DNA from: Streptomyces jumonjinensis
GTDB taxonomy: Bacteria; Actinomycetota; Actinomycetes; Streptomycetales; Streptomycetaceae
Length of the DNA stretch: 64,000 nucleotides
Reading direction: 5' to 3'
Assembly: GCF_009600885.1 (NCBI RefSeq)
Contig: NZ_VCLA01000155.1
Coordinates: 20,583 to 84,582 of the forward strand
The notes below the pieces were generated by a model, which made no database searches, was not told the origin of the DNA, and saw nothing but the letters and a program-made list of their open reading frames with translations. Positions 51,595 to 60,176 of the stretch are shown piece after piece (position 1 is the stretch's first letter; each line of letters opens with the position of its first letter). Position numbers and translations under genes: made by a program.

Positions 51595-53989
51595 AGCGGG
51601 GAGCCGGGGCGTTCGGCCGTACCGGCGCGATCACCGGACGCGGCCGGTCGCCCTCGGCGGTGATCAGCGCCGACCGCCCCGCGCGCAGCCGGATCCGGAT
51701 CACGCCGTCGCCCGCGTCCTCGTGCCGCAGCCGTCGCCCGCTCCCGTCCCGCACCTCGACGGGCCCCGCGATCCCATGGCGTACGGCGCAGGGCGCGCCG
51801 ACCTCGCTGTGGAGCCGGATCCAGCGGGTGCGGCCCTCCTCCCGTACCGCGCTGAGCAGAAACGCCCCCTCCGTACGGAAGTCGTGCACGGCCGCCTCCC
51901 GCCAGACTCCGGGCAGCGCCGGGAAGACCCGGATGACCCCGCCCCAGGACTGGCAGACCATGTCGTGCAGCGACCGGGCCGCCGACAGCGGGGTCTCGAT
52001 GACCGGGCCCGACTCCTTGTACAGGGTGTTGGCCTGGATGAACCGGGTCATCAGCTGTTCCAGGAAACGGAGGGCGTTCTCGCCCTCGCCCAGCAGCGCG
52101 GAGATGGAGGCGGCCCCGGTGAAGGTGTAGCCCTGGAGCGCTCCCTCGAAGCTCACCCAGTGCTTCAGCGACCTCTCGATCAGCGCCCGCTCCTCGGCTG
52201 TGCGGCCCGTGACCTCGTACAGCGGATAGATCGCGAGCAGATGGGAGTAGTGACGGTGCGACTTGGCGAAGGGGACCCCCGCACCGATCATGTAGCCGCC
52301 GGCGTCGGCCGGATAGGGCGTGAGCCTGGCCAGGACCTCCTGCCAGCGGGGGGCCAGCGGGTCGCGTACGCCGAGCTCCGCGGCCGAATCCAGCAGGGTG
52401 CGGCAGCCCCAGCGCAGCAGCATCAGATCGTAGTTGCAGTCCGGCGCGTCCACTCCGTACTCGGGGGAGAACGTCGGCGGCAGATGGAGCCTGCCGTCCG
52501 CGCCGGGGGTCAGGAAGTGGAGATAGTAGGAGACCGCCCGGCGCAGCAGCGGGAAGAGGGTGTCCCGGAGGATCGAGACGTCCATGGTGTGGCGGTAGGA
52601 CAGCCAGACGTTGTGCAGCGCCCAGGTGAGGTTGCCGACCTCGGGCGTGGGCGGGTTACGGCCGGGGATTCCCACCCCGTAGCCCTGGCCGGAGGGGGTC
52701 GAGCCGCCGTTGACGAGACGGGTGTCGGTGGTACGGGGGATGCCCGCCGAGTCCGCGCGGTAGGCGGGGGCCACCTCGGCCGTCAGCTGGTCCCGGAATT
52801 CGCTCAGGGCCCGGGTCACCGCGTCGAGTTCGAGGTGGTTGGAGCCGTGGATCAGCCAGTACTCCAGCTGGACGTTGAGGTTCCACCAGGTGTTGGGCCA
52901 GGGAGTGGGCTCCAGCCAGGGTCCGCAGGTCGCCATCACGGGCGCGTCCCGGCGGGCGGCGGACGCGGCCTTGTAGAGCTGGATCCAGTAGAAGCGCTGG
53001 AGCCGGGCGTCGGGCAGGGAGAGGAAGCTCTTCCGGTAGAACCGGTCCCACCAGGTGCGGTGGGGACGGGCGAGGGCGTCGTACGGGACCGCTGAGGCGC
53101 GGCGTACCGTCCGCAGCGCACGGGCGCGTGCCGTCTTACGGGGGTGGGAGTGCGCCACTGTCGCATGGAGGGTGCGGCGGCCCGAGCGGGTGGTCAGCTC
53201 GCGCCAGGCGGTCGCATGCTCGCCCCCGGCGAGCAGCGGCTGTACGGCGGCGTGCAGATCGCCGTGGCGTTCGACGACGGCCGGGGGGTTGCCCCGGTAG
53301 CCCTCGGGCAGCGGGCGGAAGGCGGCGCGCGGGCTGATCGCGTCGGCCGGGTGGAAGACCCAGCGGAAGTCCTTCTCGCCTTCGCTCGGGGTGACCTCGA
53401 CGGCGAGCACGGAGGCGGTGGTGTGGACGAAGGCGCGCAGCCGCAGGGTGCCCGCCGTGGTGGTGAGGGCGCCGGTGAGCTCGGCGTCATGGAGCCCCAG
53501 CCGCCAGTCGAGTCCGGTGATGGCGCCGACCGGCTCCAGGGTGAAATGGCCGATGGGCAGCCGGGCGAGCCCGAAGAGCGAGCCGAACTCAGGGCGGTGG
53601 TCCTGTACCTCGGAGTGCTGCACACTGAATCGGACGGCGTTCTTCCCGCCGGGCTCGGCGTAGATTCCGGAGCCGAGCAGGCCATTGCCGAGATAGGGGC
53701 CCTCGAACCAGGTCTTCGGCATCCGCTGCCAGACGAGGTCGGCGTCGTCGAGGACCGTGCGCCAGCTGTCCTCCCGTACGGCGACCTCGGTGACTTCGGC
53801 GACCTCGGCGCTCCGTCCGGCGGGTGCGGCCTGTGCGGGGACGGCGAGCGCGGGTGCGGCCTGTGCGGGGGCGGCGAGCGTGGGCACGGCGAGCGCGGAG
53901 CCGCCGGCGATGACGGATCTTCTGGACGGAACCGGAACCGGAACCGGAGCTGGTGAGTCCGGAGCGGGGGTGCCGTGTGCGGATGCCAT
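51578..53989 (-). CDS. secreted glycoside hydrolase family 95-like protein
   Basis: An 803-residue exported enzyme. A Tat signal is likely: SRRSVIAGGSALAVP around residues 22-36, followed by Ala-rich linker. The N-terminal GH95 domain starts near WQRMPKTWFEGPYLGNGLLG; the (alpha/alpha)6 barrel contains NTWWNLNVQLEYW, whose N-L-N matches the asparagine pair of 1,2-alpha-L-fucosidase, LPPTFSPEYG with the likely catalytic Glu, and HRHYSHLLAIYPL. ATG 53989 follows GGGAGG. GH95 acts on alpha-L-fucosides or alpha-L-galactosides of plant polysaccharides; exact substrate not readable. Confidence 0.88.
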   Translation of the reverse strand: MASAHGTPAPDSPAPVPVPVPSRRSVIAGGSALAVPTLAAPAQAAPALAVPAQAAPAGRSAEVAEVTEVAVREDSWRTVLDDADLVWQRMPKTWFEGPYLGNGLLGSGIYAEPGGKNAVRFSVQHSEVQDHRPEFGSLFGLARLPIGHFTLEPVGAITGLDWRLGLHDAELTGALTTTAGTLRLRAFVHTTASVLAVEVTPSEGEKDFRWVFHPADAISPRAAFRPLPEGYRGNPPAVVERHGDLHAAVQPLLAGGEHATAWRELTTRSGRRTLHATVAHSHPRKTARARALRTVRRASAVPYDALARPHRTWWDRFYRKSFLSLPDARLQRFYWIQLYKAASAARRDAPVMATCGPWLEPTPWPNTWWNLNVQLEYWLIHGSNHLELDAVTRALSEFRDQLTAEVAPAYRADSAGIPRTTDTRLVNGGSTPSGQGYGVGIPGRNPPTPEVGNLTWALHNVWLSYRHTMDVSILRDTLFPLLRRAVSYYLHFLTPGADGRLHLPPTFSPEYGVDAPDCNYDLMLLRWGCRTLLDSAAELGVRDPLAPRWQEVLARLTPYPADAGGYMIGAGVPFAKSHRHYSHLLAIYPLYEVTGRTAEERALIERSLKHWVSFEGALQGYTFTGAASISALLGEGENALRFLEQLMTRFIQANTLYKESGPVIETPLSAARSLHDMVCQSWGGVIRVFPALPGVWREAAVHDFRTEGAFLLSAVREEGRTRWIRLHSEVGAPCAVRHGIAGPVEVRDGSGRRLRHEDAGDGVIRIRLRAGRSALITAEGDRPRPVIAPVRPNAPAPRWGLPG

Positions 53990-54166
53990 GTCGCCTCCCG
54001 GCGGCTCAGTGTGGAGACCGAGTCCATTCATCCGAGCTGTCCATGGACGGAACGTAGGCAAGAGGTCAGGGGCAGTCAATATGGAGAGAGAGATCCGAGG
54101 TGTCTCTGCTCATATGAACCGCATTCAGGGTGTTGTGCGGCGGTCGTGGCGGTCGCGTTGGCCCCG

Positions 54167-54649
54167 TCAGCCCCAGATCACGGCCCCGAGCCAGGCCCCC
54201 ACCACCAGCAGACAGGCGAACAGCTCCACCAGCAGACTCGTCCCCGCCCCGCGCATCACCGCCCGGGTGGACGCCATGGCCGGACCGTGCCCGCCCAGCC
54301 GGTGCCGCTCCGTAGCGTAGATCCCGCCGATGAAGCCCGGTATCGCGCCTGCCACGGGCAGCACGATGAAGCCCGCCACGGCCCCCAGACCCGCGCAGGC
54401 GGCCACCCGGGGGGAGATGCCCGTACCCCGGATCCGCCGGGAGGGCAGCAGCCAGACCACCACCTGGTCGACCAGGAGCAGCGCCGTGGCGGCGACCAGC
54501 AGCGTCCAGGCGAGTGCGGACAGTTCGTGCAGCGCCCACCAGAGCATCGCCGCCCAGACCAGCCACCGGCCGGGCACACCGGGGACCAGGACGCCGACGA
54601 GACCCAGCGCCATCACCAGGCCGACCAGCAGCAGCTGCTCCACGCCCAT
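54167..54649 (-). CDS. DUF456 family membrane protein
   Basis: A 160-residue protein made almost entirely of four to five hydrophobic helices, with the family signature GLVGVLVPGVPGRWLVWAAM near the N terminus, VAGAIPGFIGGIYATERH in the middle and LVELFACLLVVGAWLGAVIWG at the end. DUF456 proteins are Gly-rich small membrane proteins of unknown function. Lies between the GH95 gene and an HTH regulator gene, all leftward but not overlapping. Confidence 0.88.
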   Translation of the reverse strand: MGVEQLLLVGLVMALGLVGVLVPGVPGRWLVWAAMLWWALHELSALAWTLLVAATALLLVDQVVVWLLPSRRIRGTGISPRVAACAGLGAVAGFIVLPVAGAIPGFIGGIYATERHRLGGHGPAMASTRAVMRGAGTSLLVELFACLLVVGAWLGAVIWG

Positions 54650-54719
54650 CTGCCCAGGGTGCGGGATCGGGGCGGTTTATGCAGTTCGCACCTCAGGGCC
54701 GGGCCGGGCGGCGCCCGGC

Positions 54720-55679
54720 TCACTCCCAGGGATCGCGGGCCACCCAGCCCTTCGCGTACGCGTGCCAGCCCAGCTGAAGGCGGGTCGTCACCCCCGCCAG
54801 CTCCATCAGCCCCTTCACCCGGCGCTGCACCGTCCGCAGCCCGAGCTCCAGCCGCTTGGCCACCCGAGCGTCCGTCATCCCGGCGAGCAGCAGCGAGAGG
54901 ATCTCCAGATCGGTGGCGTCGGGGCCGCACGCCCCCTCCTCGTAACCGCCGGCGGCCGGCCGCAGCGGCAGCGCCTCACGCCAGACGGCCTCGAAGAGAC
55001 CGAGCAGCGACTCCAGCAGACCGCAGCCGTGGACGACGAGCGCCGCGGGATCGGTGTCGCGGGCCGTCAGCGGGACCATCGCCAGCGCCCGGTCGGCGAC
55101 GACCAGCCCGCTCGGCACCCGGTCCACCACCCGTACCCGCTCACCGCGGGCGAGCTCGGCGGTCAGCCCGGCGGTGCCGCCCGGGGCGGCGAGGGCCTCG
55201 CGCTCGATGACCACCCGCCGGACGACGCCCGGCCCGGCCGGGCCCGCGTCCGTGCGGGCGTCGGCGACCAGCACACAGAGCTCCTCCGCCGCGCCGAGCC
55301 GGAGCTGGGCGAACCGGTTGGCGACCGCGACCGCGCCGGTCACCACCTCCACCAGATCGTGCACGGCGGGCTCGGCCGCCTCGGCGCGGTACTCCCGCGC
55401 CAGCGTCGCCGCCGCGGCCTCCGCCTGCTCCAGCTCCTGCCGCTGCTGGGTCAGCAGCGCGCCCAGGGCGGCGCCGGGGGGAGCCGCCACCCACCTGCCC
55501 CGGCGGGCCGAGGAACGCGCGGCGAGCCCCTGCTGTTCGAGCCGCCGCAGAGCGCGTTCGGTGTCGGTCTCCGGCAGCGCCAGCCGGTGCGCGAGATCGG
55601 TGACCTCCGCCGCTCCGAGCGCGACCAGCGCGCGGTACGCGGACTCCTGTCTCGCGTCGAGACCAATCGCTCCCAGCAC
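54720..55679 (-). CDS. two-HTH transcriptional regulator (TrmB-like N terminus, LuxR-like C terminus)
   Basis: A 319-residue protein. Residues 1-65 form a TrmB-type winged helix (AYRALVALGAAEVTDLAHRL, TERALRRLEQQGLAA), followed by a coiled-coil-like Ala/Glu helix and a middle effector-like domain (RRVVIEREALAAPGG, GERVRVVDRVPSGLVVAD). The C-terminal ~65 residues are a LuxR-type HTH: LEILSLLLAGMTDARVAKRL, then GLRTVQRRVKGLMELAG. This architecture is common in Streptomyces. A palindrome at 55897-55913 in the divergent promoter region is a candidate operator. Confidence 0.9.
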   Translation of the reverse strand: MLGAIGLDARQESAYRALVALGAAEVTDLAHRLALPETDTERALRRLEQQGLAARSSARRGRWVAAPPGAALGALLTQQRQELEQAEAAAATLAREYRAEAAEPAVHDLVEVVTGAVAVANRFAQLRLGAAEELCVLVADARTDAGPAGPGVVRRVVIEREALAAPGGTAGLTAELARGERVRVVDRVPSGLVVADRALAMVPLTARDTDPAALVVHGCGLLESLLGLFEAVWREALPLRPAAGGYEEGACGPDATDLEILSLLLAGMTDARVAKRLELGLRTVQRRVKGLMELAGVTTRLQLGWHAYAKGWVARDPWE

Positions 55680-55999
55680 CGGAAACCCCCTTCATATCCC
55701 GCATATCATCCCCGTTCGTCCGAGTGATCCCGCATCGGGGCGGCCCCGTGGTGCACGCGCTTGACGGACGCTCCGGAGGCGGGGCGTCCGCGGGGGAGCG
55801 CCGCTGGTCCCGGCGGCGGGCCCGGGACGCGCGGGGGAGCGCACCGCGGCGCCGTCGCCCATCGGACCGGCCGGTGCTCCCGGCCCGGTGCTGCGGTATG
55901 ACGCAATGTCATATCCATGGTCCACGCGTCAAGTTCACCGTACTCACCGGCGGCGGCTTTCCGGGTTGACCCGGTGTTCCGCCACTCTCGCGGTGAAGA
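55680..55999. promoter_or_regulatory. divergent region between the HTH regulator and PP2C genes
   Basis: A 320-base gap with promoters expected on both strands. Contains the TATGAC-N5-GTCATA palindrome. No gene seen. Confidence 0.4.
55897..55913. promoter_or_regulatory. palindromic candidate operator TATGAC-N5-GTCATA
   Basis: Perfect 6-bp arms around five bases, about 218 bases upstream of the regulator start and 87 bases upstream of the PP2C start. A short TAT-containing motif (CATATCCCGCATATC) also lies next to the regulator's start codon. The spot is right for autoregulation or control of the PP2C gene, but binding is inferred. Confidence 0.5.
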
Positions 56000-57355
56000 A
56001 TGACGGACATGAGCCAGCAGCCCGAAGACGACTGGTGGAACCGGCTGTACGACGATTCCGCTGACGAGTCCGCTCCGGAGCCGGGTCCGGAGCCGGGTCC
56101 GGAGCCGGGTCCGGATTCAGCGCCGGACGACACCCTGGACGCCCGCTTCGGCTCGGCCGTACTGGCGACGGCCCCGCCGAGCGGGGGAGCGGAGCCGCCG
56201 CCGGGCCCGGCGGCGCCGGACACGGCACGCTTACGCGGCATACCCCGCGCGGAGCCGTTACGGGTCCGCGCCCCCTGGGAGCCGCCTCTTCCGCCGCCCC
56301 GGCCCCGGCCGCCCCTCCACGCAGTGGAGCCGCCGTCCGTGACGCCGCCCGTCCGTGCCGTGACGCCGCCGCCTGTCTCCCGCACCGCGTCTGAGCCGCC
56401 GCCCGTGACGCCGACGCCCGTCTCCCCGGCCCCGCGAGCCCCGCATCCGGGCCATATAGGCGATGGACCGCCCACCTACGCCGCCGAGCCCACGGCCCTC
56501 CCCGCCGCCTGTGCCGGAGAGCTCGGACAGCTCGTCGCCGACACCGCCCTCGACGGCGCCCGATATGGCTCCGGCACCCTCCGCGCCGTGTCCATGCGCG
56601 GGGACTCCGCCCGCTACCGCGGACAGCCCCGCAGAGACTCCTTGCTCACCGCCCGGTTCGGCAGCGGGACCGGGGCCCTGGTCCTCGTCGCCGTGGCCGG
56701 CGGGGTGCGCGCCGCCGAAGGAGCCCAGCGCGCCGCGGCCGACGCCTGCCACCGGGTCGGCGCGGCCGTCGGACAGAGCCACGCCCGGCTCGCCGAGGAC
56801 ATCAGGGCCGACCGGCGCGGCGAGCTGAGATCCGGGCTCCAGCGGCTCGCCGAACGCGGCTTCGGAAGGCTGCGCGCCGCCGCCGAGCCGGGCGCACCGC
56901 CCGGCGAGTACCCCGCCGGGCTGCGCTGTCTGCTGCTCCCTGCCGACCCGGAGTGCCGCCTCCGTATCGTCTTCGGCCTCGGTCCCGGCGGGCTCTTCCG
57001 GCTCAGGGACGGCCGCTGGCAGGACCTGGAGCCCCGCCGCCCCGAGCCCCCGCACGCCGAGCCCCCGCACGCCGAGCCCCCGCATCCCGAGCCCGGGCCG
57101 GCCGAGCCGCCCCCGCTCCCCGCCGATCCGTTCCGGTTCCGGGCCTGTGTCGCCCGCCCGGGCGACACCCTGCTGCTGTGCAGCGCGGGTCTCGCCGAAC
57201 CGCTGCGCGAGGAGCCCGCGCTCGCCGCCGAGCTGGCCGGGCGCTGGGCGGATCCGGACGGGCCCCCGGGCCTCGCCGCGTTCCTCGCCGACACCCAGCT
57301 CAGGGTGAAGGGATACGCGGACGACCGCACGGCCGCCGCCGTCTGGGAGGGGTGA
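56000..57355 (+). CDS. PP2C-family protein phosphatase domain protein
   Basis: A 451-residue protein. Residues 1-170 are Pro/Glu/Gly-rich with a 12-bp DNA repeat (three EPGP units), probably disordered. The phosphatase-like domain starts near SMRGDSARYRGQPRRD and continues LTARFGSGTGALVLVAVAGG, AAADACHRVGAAVGQSHARL, LRCLLLPADPECRLRIVFGL and FRACVARPGDTLLLCSAGLA. The usual metal-binding DGxG after the third strand reads VAGG, so catalytic competence is doubtful. A proline-rich PHAEP repeat interrupts the domain at ~350-370. Typical streptomycete paralogue group. ATG 56009 is an alternative start. Confidence 0.82.
   Translation: MTDMSQQPEDDWWNRLYDDSADESAPEPGPEPGPEPGPDSAPDDTLDARFGSAVLATAPPSGGAEPPPGPAAPDTARLRGIPRAEPLRVRAPWEPPLPPPRPRPPLHAVEPPSVTPPVRAVTPPPVSRTASEPPPVTPTPVSPAPRAPHPGHIGDGPPTYAAEPTALPAACAGELGQLVADTALDGARYGSGTLRAVSMRGDSARYRGQPRRDSLLTARFGSGTGALVLVAVAGGVRAAEGAQRAAADACHRVGAAVGQSHARLAEDIRADRRGELRSGLQRLAERGFGRLRAAAEPGAPPGEYPAGLRCLLLPADPECRLRIVFGLGPGGLFRLRDGRWQDLEPRRPEPPHAEPPHAEPPHPEPGPAEPPPLPADPFRFRACVARPGDTLLLCSAGLAEPLREEPALAAELAGRWADPDGPPGLAAFLADTQLRVKGYADDRTAAAVWEG
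56077..56112. repeat. three perfect 12-bp tandem repeats in the PP2C gene
   Basis: GGAGCCGGGTCC at 56077, 56089 and 56101, encoding Glu-Pro-Gly-Pro repeats. A second in-frame 15-bp repeat in the same gene (about 57043-57090) encodes Pro-Pro-His-Ala-Glu units. Confidence 0.9.
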
Positions 57356-57453
57356 GGGTCCGCCTCTCCGAAGGACGAGGCCGACAGGCGAAACCGCGCC
57401 GGCCATGGGTTGATGGACCTCAGGCCCCCACCCGCGGAAAGGCTGCGCATCCC

Positions 57454-59196
57454 ATGGCCAAGCAGAGCGTCGCCGAGCAGTTCGTCGACATCCTCGTCCG
57501 CGCCGGCGTCCGGCGGCTGTACGGAGTCGTCGGCGACAGCCTCAACCCCGTCGTGGACGCCATCCGCCGCAACGACGCCGTCGACTGGATCCAGGTCCGG
57601 CACGAGGAGACCGCCGCCTTCGCCGCGGGCGCCGAAGCCCAGATCACCGGCGCGCTCGCGGCCTGCGCCGGCTCCTGCGGCCCCGGCAATCTCCACCTCA
57701 TCAACGGCCTGTACGACGCCCATCGCTCCATGGCCCCCGTGCTCGCCCTCGCCTCCCACATCCCCTCCGGCGAGATCGGCCTCGGCTACTTCCAGGAGAC
57801 CCACCCCGACCAGCTCTTCCGCGAGTGCTCCCACTACAGCGAGCTGATCTCCAACCCCCAGCAGATGCCCCGGCTCCTCCAGACGGCGATCCAGCACGCG
57901 ATCGGCCGCAGCGGGGTCAGCGTCGTATCGCTCCCCGGCGACGTCGCCTCCCGGCCCGCGCCCGAGAAGTCCGTCGAGCACGCCCTGATCACCTCCCGGC
58001 CCTCGGTCCGCCCCGGTGACGCCGAGATCGACAAGCTCGTCCGGATGATCGACGACGCCCGCCGGGTCACCCTCTTCTGCGGCAGCGGCACGGCCGGTGC
58101 GCACGCCGAGGTGATGCAGTTCGCCGAACGCGTGAAATCGCCGGTCGGGCATGCGCTGCGCGGCAAGGAGTGGATTCAGTACGAGAATCCCTACGACGTC
58201 GGCATGAGCGGCCTGCTCGGCTACGGCGCGGCCTATGAGGCCACCCATGAGTGCGATCTGCTGATCCTGCTGGGCACGGACTTCCCGTACAACGCCTTTC
58301 TCCCCGACGATGTGCCGATCGTCCAGGTGGACATCCGGCCCGAGAACCTCGGCCGCCGCTCCCAGCTGGATCTCGCCGTCTGGGGCGATGTGCGCGAGAC
58401 CCTGCGCTGCATCACTCCCCGGGTGCGGGCCAAGTCGGACCGCCGGTTCCTGGACCGGATGCTGAAGAAGCACGCCGACGCGCTGGAGGGCGTGATCAAG
58501 GCGTACACCCGCAAGGTGGACCGGCATATCCCGATCCATCCGGAGTATGTGGCCTCGGTGCTGGACGACCTCGCCGACGACGACGCGATCTTCACCGTCG
58601 ACACCGGAATGTGCAATGTCTGGGCCGCCCGCTATCTCTCGCCCAATGGCCGCCGCCGGATCATCGGGTCTTTCAGCCATGGGTCGATGGCCAACGCGCT
58701 GCCGCAGGCCATCGGCGCGCAGTTCGCCGACCGTGGCCGTCAGGTCGTCTCCATGTCCGGCGACGGCGGATTCACCATGATGATGGGGGATTTCCTCACC
58801 CTGGTGCAGTACGACCTTCCGGTGAAGGTGGTGGTCTTCAACAATTCTGCGCTGAGCATGGTGGAGCTGGAGATGCTGGTATCCGGGATTCCCTCGTACG
58901 GAACGACCAACGTCAATCCGGACTTCGCGGCGGTCGCCCAGGCCGCCGGGGCATTCGGCGTACGGGTCGAGAAGCCGAAACACCTGGCGGGGGCCTTGAA
59001 AGAGGCTTTCCGGCAGAAGGGACCCGCTCTGGTGGATGTGGTCACCGATCCCAACGCGCTCTCCATCCCGCCCAGGATCAGCGCCGAGATGGTGACCGGA
59101 TTCGCGCTCTCCGCGAGCAAGATCGTGCTCGATGGCGGAGTGGGCCGCATGGTGCAGATGGCCCGGTCCAATCTGCGTAATGTGCCCAGACCCTGA
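57454..59196 (+). CDS. poxB: pyruvate dehydrogenase (quinone)-type thiamine diphosphate enzyme, PoxB-like
   Basis: A 580-residue ThDP enzyme that oxidises pyruvate to acetate and CO2, passing electrons through FAD to quinone. RHEETAAFAAGAEAQ carries the catalytic Glu, AACAGSCGPGNLHLINGLYD the acetohydroxyacid-synthase-like fold; the FAD domain includes GSGTAGAHAEVMQFAERV, and SMSGDGGFTMMMGDFL with VVVFNNSALSM is the GDG-N~26-NN ThDP-binding motif. Length equals PoxB (~573). In E. coli the C-terminal tail binds membrane; here RMVQMARSNLRNVPRP. PoxB versus a related acetolactate-synthase-like enzyme is not certain, but the motif pattern fits PoxB best. Confidence 0.88.
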   Translation: MAKQSVAEQFVDILVRAGVRRLYGVVGDSLNPVVDAIRRNDAVDWIQVRHEETAAFAAGAEAQITGALAACAGSCGPGNLHLINGLYDAHRSMAPVLALASHIPSGEIGLGYFQETHPDQLFRECSHYSELISNPQQMPRLLQTAIQHAIGRSGVSVVSLPGDVASRPAPEKSVEHALITSRPSVRPGDAEIDKLVRMIDDARRVTLFCGSGTAGAHAEVMQFAERVKSPVGHALRGKEWIQYENPYDVGMSGLLGYGAAYEATHECDLLILLGTDFPYNAFLPDDVPIVQVDIRPENLGRRSQLDLAVWGDVRETLRCITPRVRAKSDRRFLDRMLKKHADALEGVIKAYTRKVDRHIPIHPEYVASVLDDLADDDAIFTVDTGMCNVWAARYLSPNGRRRIIGSFSHGSMANALPQAIGAQFADRGRQVVSMSGDGGFTMMMGDFLTLVQYDLPVKVVVFNNSALSMVELEMLVSGIPSYGTTNVNPDFAAVAQAAGAFGVRVEKPKHLAGALKEAFRQKGPALVDVVTDPNALSIPPRISAEMVTGFALSASKIVLDGGVGRMVQMARSNLRNVPRP

Positions 59197-59353
59197 GACG
59201 CCGGACCCCACAGCGGGACGACGATCGTCTCAGGCGATGGCCGTAGCCGGTGTCCGCACCCGGTACCAAAAGCCTGACTTCGCGCAACGGGCGGGCGTTC
59301 GACAGGCGTGGGTAACCCCCGGCGGGGGCAATCCACTCCGTGGAAGTGTCCGG

Positions 59354-59368
59354 CACACAGACTGTGTG
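59354..59368. promoter_or_regulatory. perfect 15-bp palindrome upstream of the HATPase gene
   Basis: CACACAG-A-CTGTGTG, 28 bases before the start codon used here. Candidate operator or leader hairpin. The surrounding 200-base gap after poxB holds nothing else recognised. Confidence 0.45.
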
Positions 59369-59396
59369 ACAGCAGAGGTCCGACGTACGGGTGGGG

Positions 59397-60059
59397 ATGA
59401 TGATTGGGCGTCAGGGAGGGGCCGGTACCGGGGGCCACGGGGGTCACCACGGCGGCTACGGCGGATTCGGGGGAATCCCGGGCAGAGGGGAGCGGGGGGC
59501 GTTGCCGGAGGGAGCGCTGGACACACCGGCCGAGCTGTCGGCGGATCACCCCGGGAACCGGGCGGCCGGGCTGCCGGCCGAGTTCTCGGCCGAGCTCTCG
59601 GCCGAGCGGAGCGCGAACCGGGCGGCGGACCGATTGCCGTCGATGACGCCGGGCGCGGCGGCGGAACCCGAGCCGCTGCACCGGCGATTAGGCTGCACCG
59701 ACCTGAAGTCGGTGTCCGAGGTACGGCGGGTGCTCAGGGAACTGCTGGGTCAGTGGGACGGACCCGACACAGCGGATGTGGCCCAACTGCTCGCCAGCGA
59801 GCTGGTCACCAACGCGCTCGTCCACACGGGCCATGGCGCGGTGGTCACCGCCACCGTCGCCTCCGCCACCCTCCGGGTCGAGGTGCGGGACTTCATGGCC
59901 GGGCTGCCGCTGCCCGATCCGGCGCACCGGCGGCGGGATCCGCTCGACGTCAACGGCCGGGGGCTGGCGCTGGTGCAGAGCCTCGCGGACTCCTGGGGCG
60001 TACGGACGCAGAGCGCGGGCAAAGTGGTCTGGTTCGAACTGCGCGAAAGGCCGGTCTGA
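59397..60059 (+). CDS. SpoIIAB/RsbW-like ATP-binding (HATPase) protein
   Basis: A 220-residue protein. Residues 1-90 are Gly/His/Ala-rich low complexity; the C-terminal ~125 residues form a GHKL ATPase: DVAQLLASELVTNALVHTG is the N box and DVNGRGLALVQSLADSWGV the G box, ending VWFELRERP. No phosphoacceptor. Such stand-alone domains act as anti-sigma-factor or anti-anti-sigma kinases and are numerous in Streptomyces. GTG 59391 and a second ATG at 59400 are alternative starts. A terminator hairpin overlaps the stop. Confidence 0.88.
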   Translation: MMIGRQGGAGTGGHGGHHGGYGGFGGIPGRGERGALPEGALDTPAELSADHPGNRAAGLPAEFSAELSAERSANRAADRLPSMTPGAAAEPEPLHRRLGCTDLKSVSEVRRVLRELLGQWDGPDTADVAQLLASELVTNALVHTGHGAVVTATVASATLRVEVRDFMAGLPLPDPAHRRRDPLDVNGRGLALVQSLADSWGVRTQSAGKVVWFELRERPV

Positions 60060-60078
60060 GGGTTCTCTGACCGGCCTT
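60047..60078. terminator. 10-bp hairpin overlapping the HATPase stop codon
   Basis: AAGGCCGGTC (60047-60056) and GACCGGCCTT (60069-60078), perfect, with a 12-base loop that includes the TGA stop. Lies between convergent genes. Confidence 0.8.
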
Positions 60079-60122
60079 CCTGACGCTTCGGCCCGGACGG
60101 GCCGCTCGTGCTCGTACAGCTT

Positions 60123-60164
60123 GTTCAGTTCATGCAGTTCATGCAGTTCATTCAGTTCGCTCAG
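60123..60164. repeat. 9-bp tandem repeat between convergent genes
   Basis: Four to five copies of GTTCATGCA-like units (GTTCAGTTCATGCAGTTC pattern), degenerating at the right end. Noncoding and A/T-richer than its surroundings. Confidence 0.85.
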
Positions 60165-60176
60165 CCGGTGACCGGA

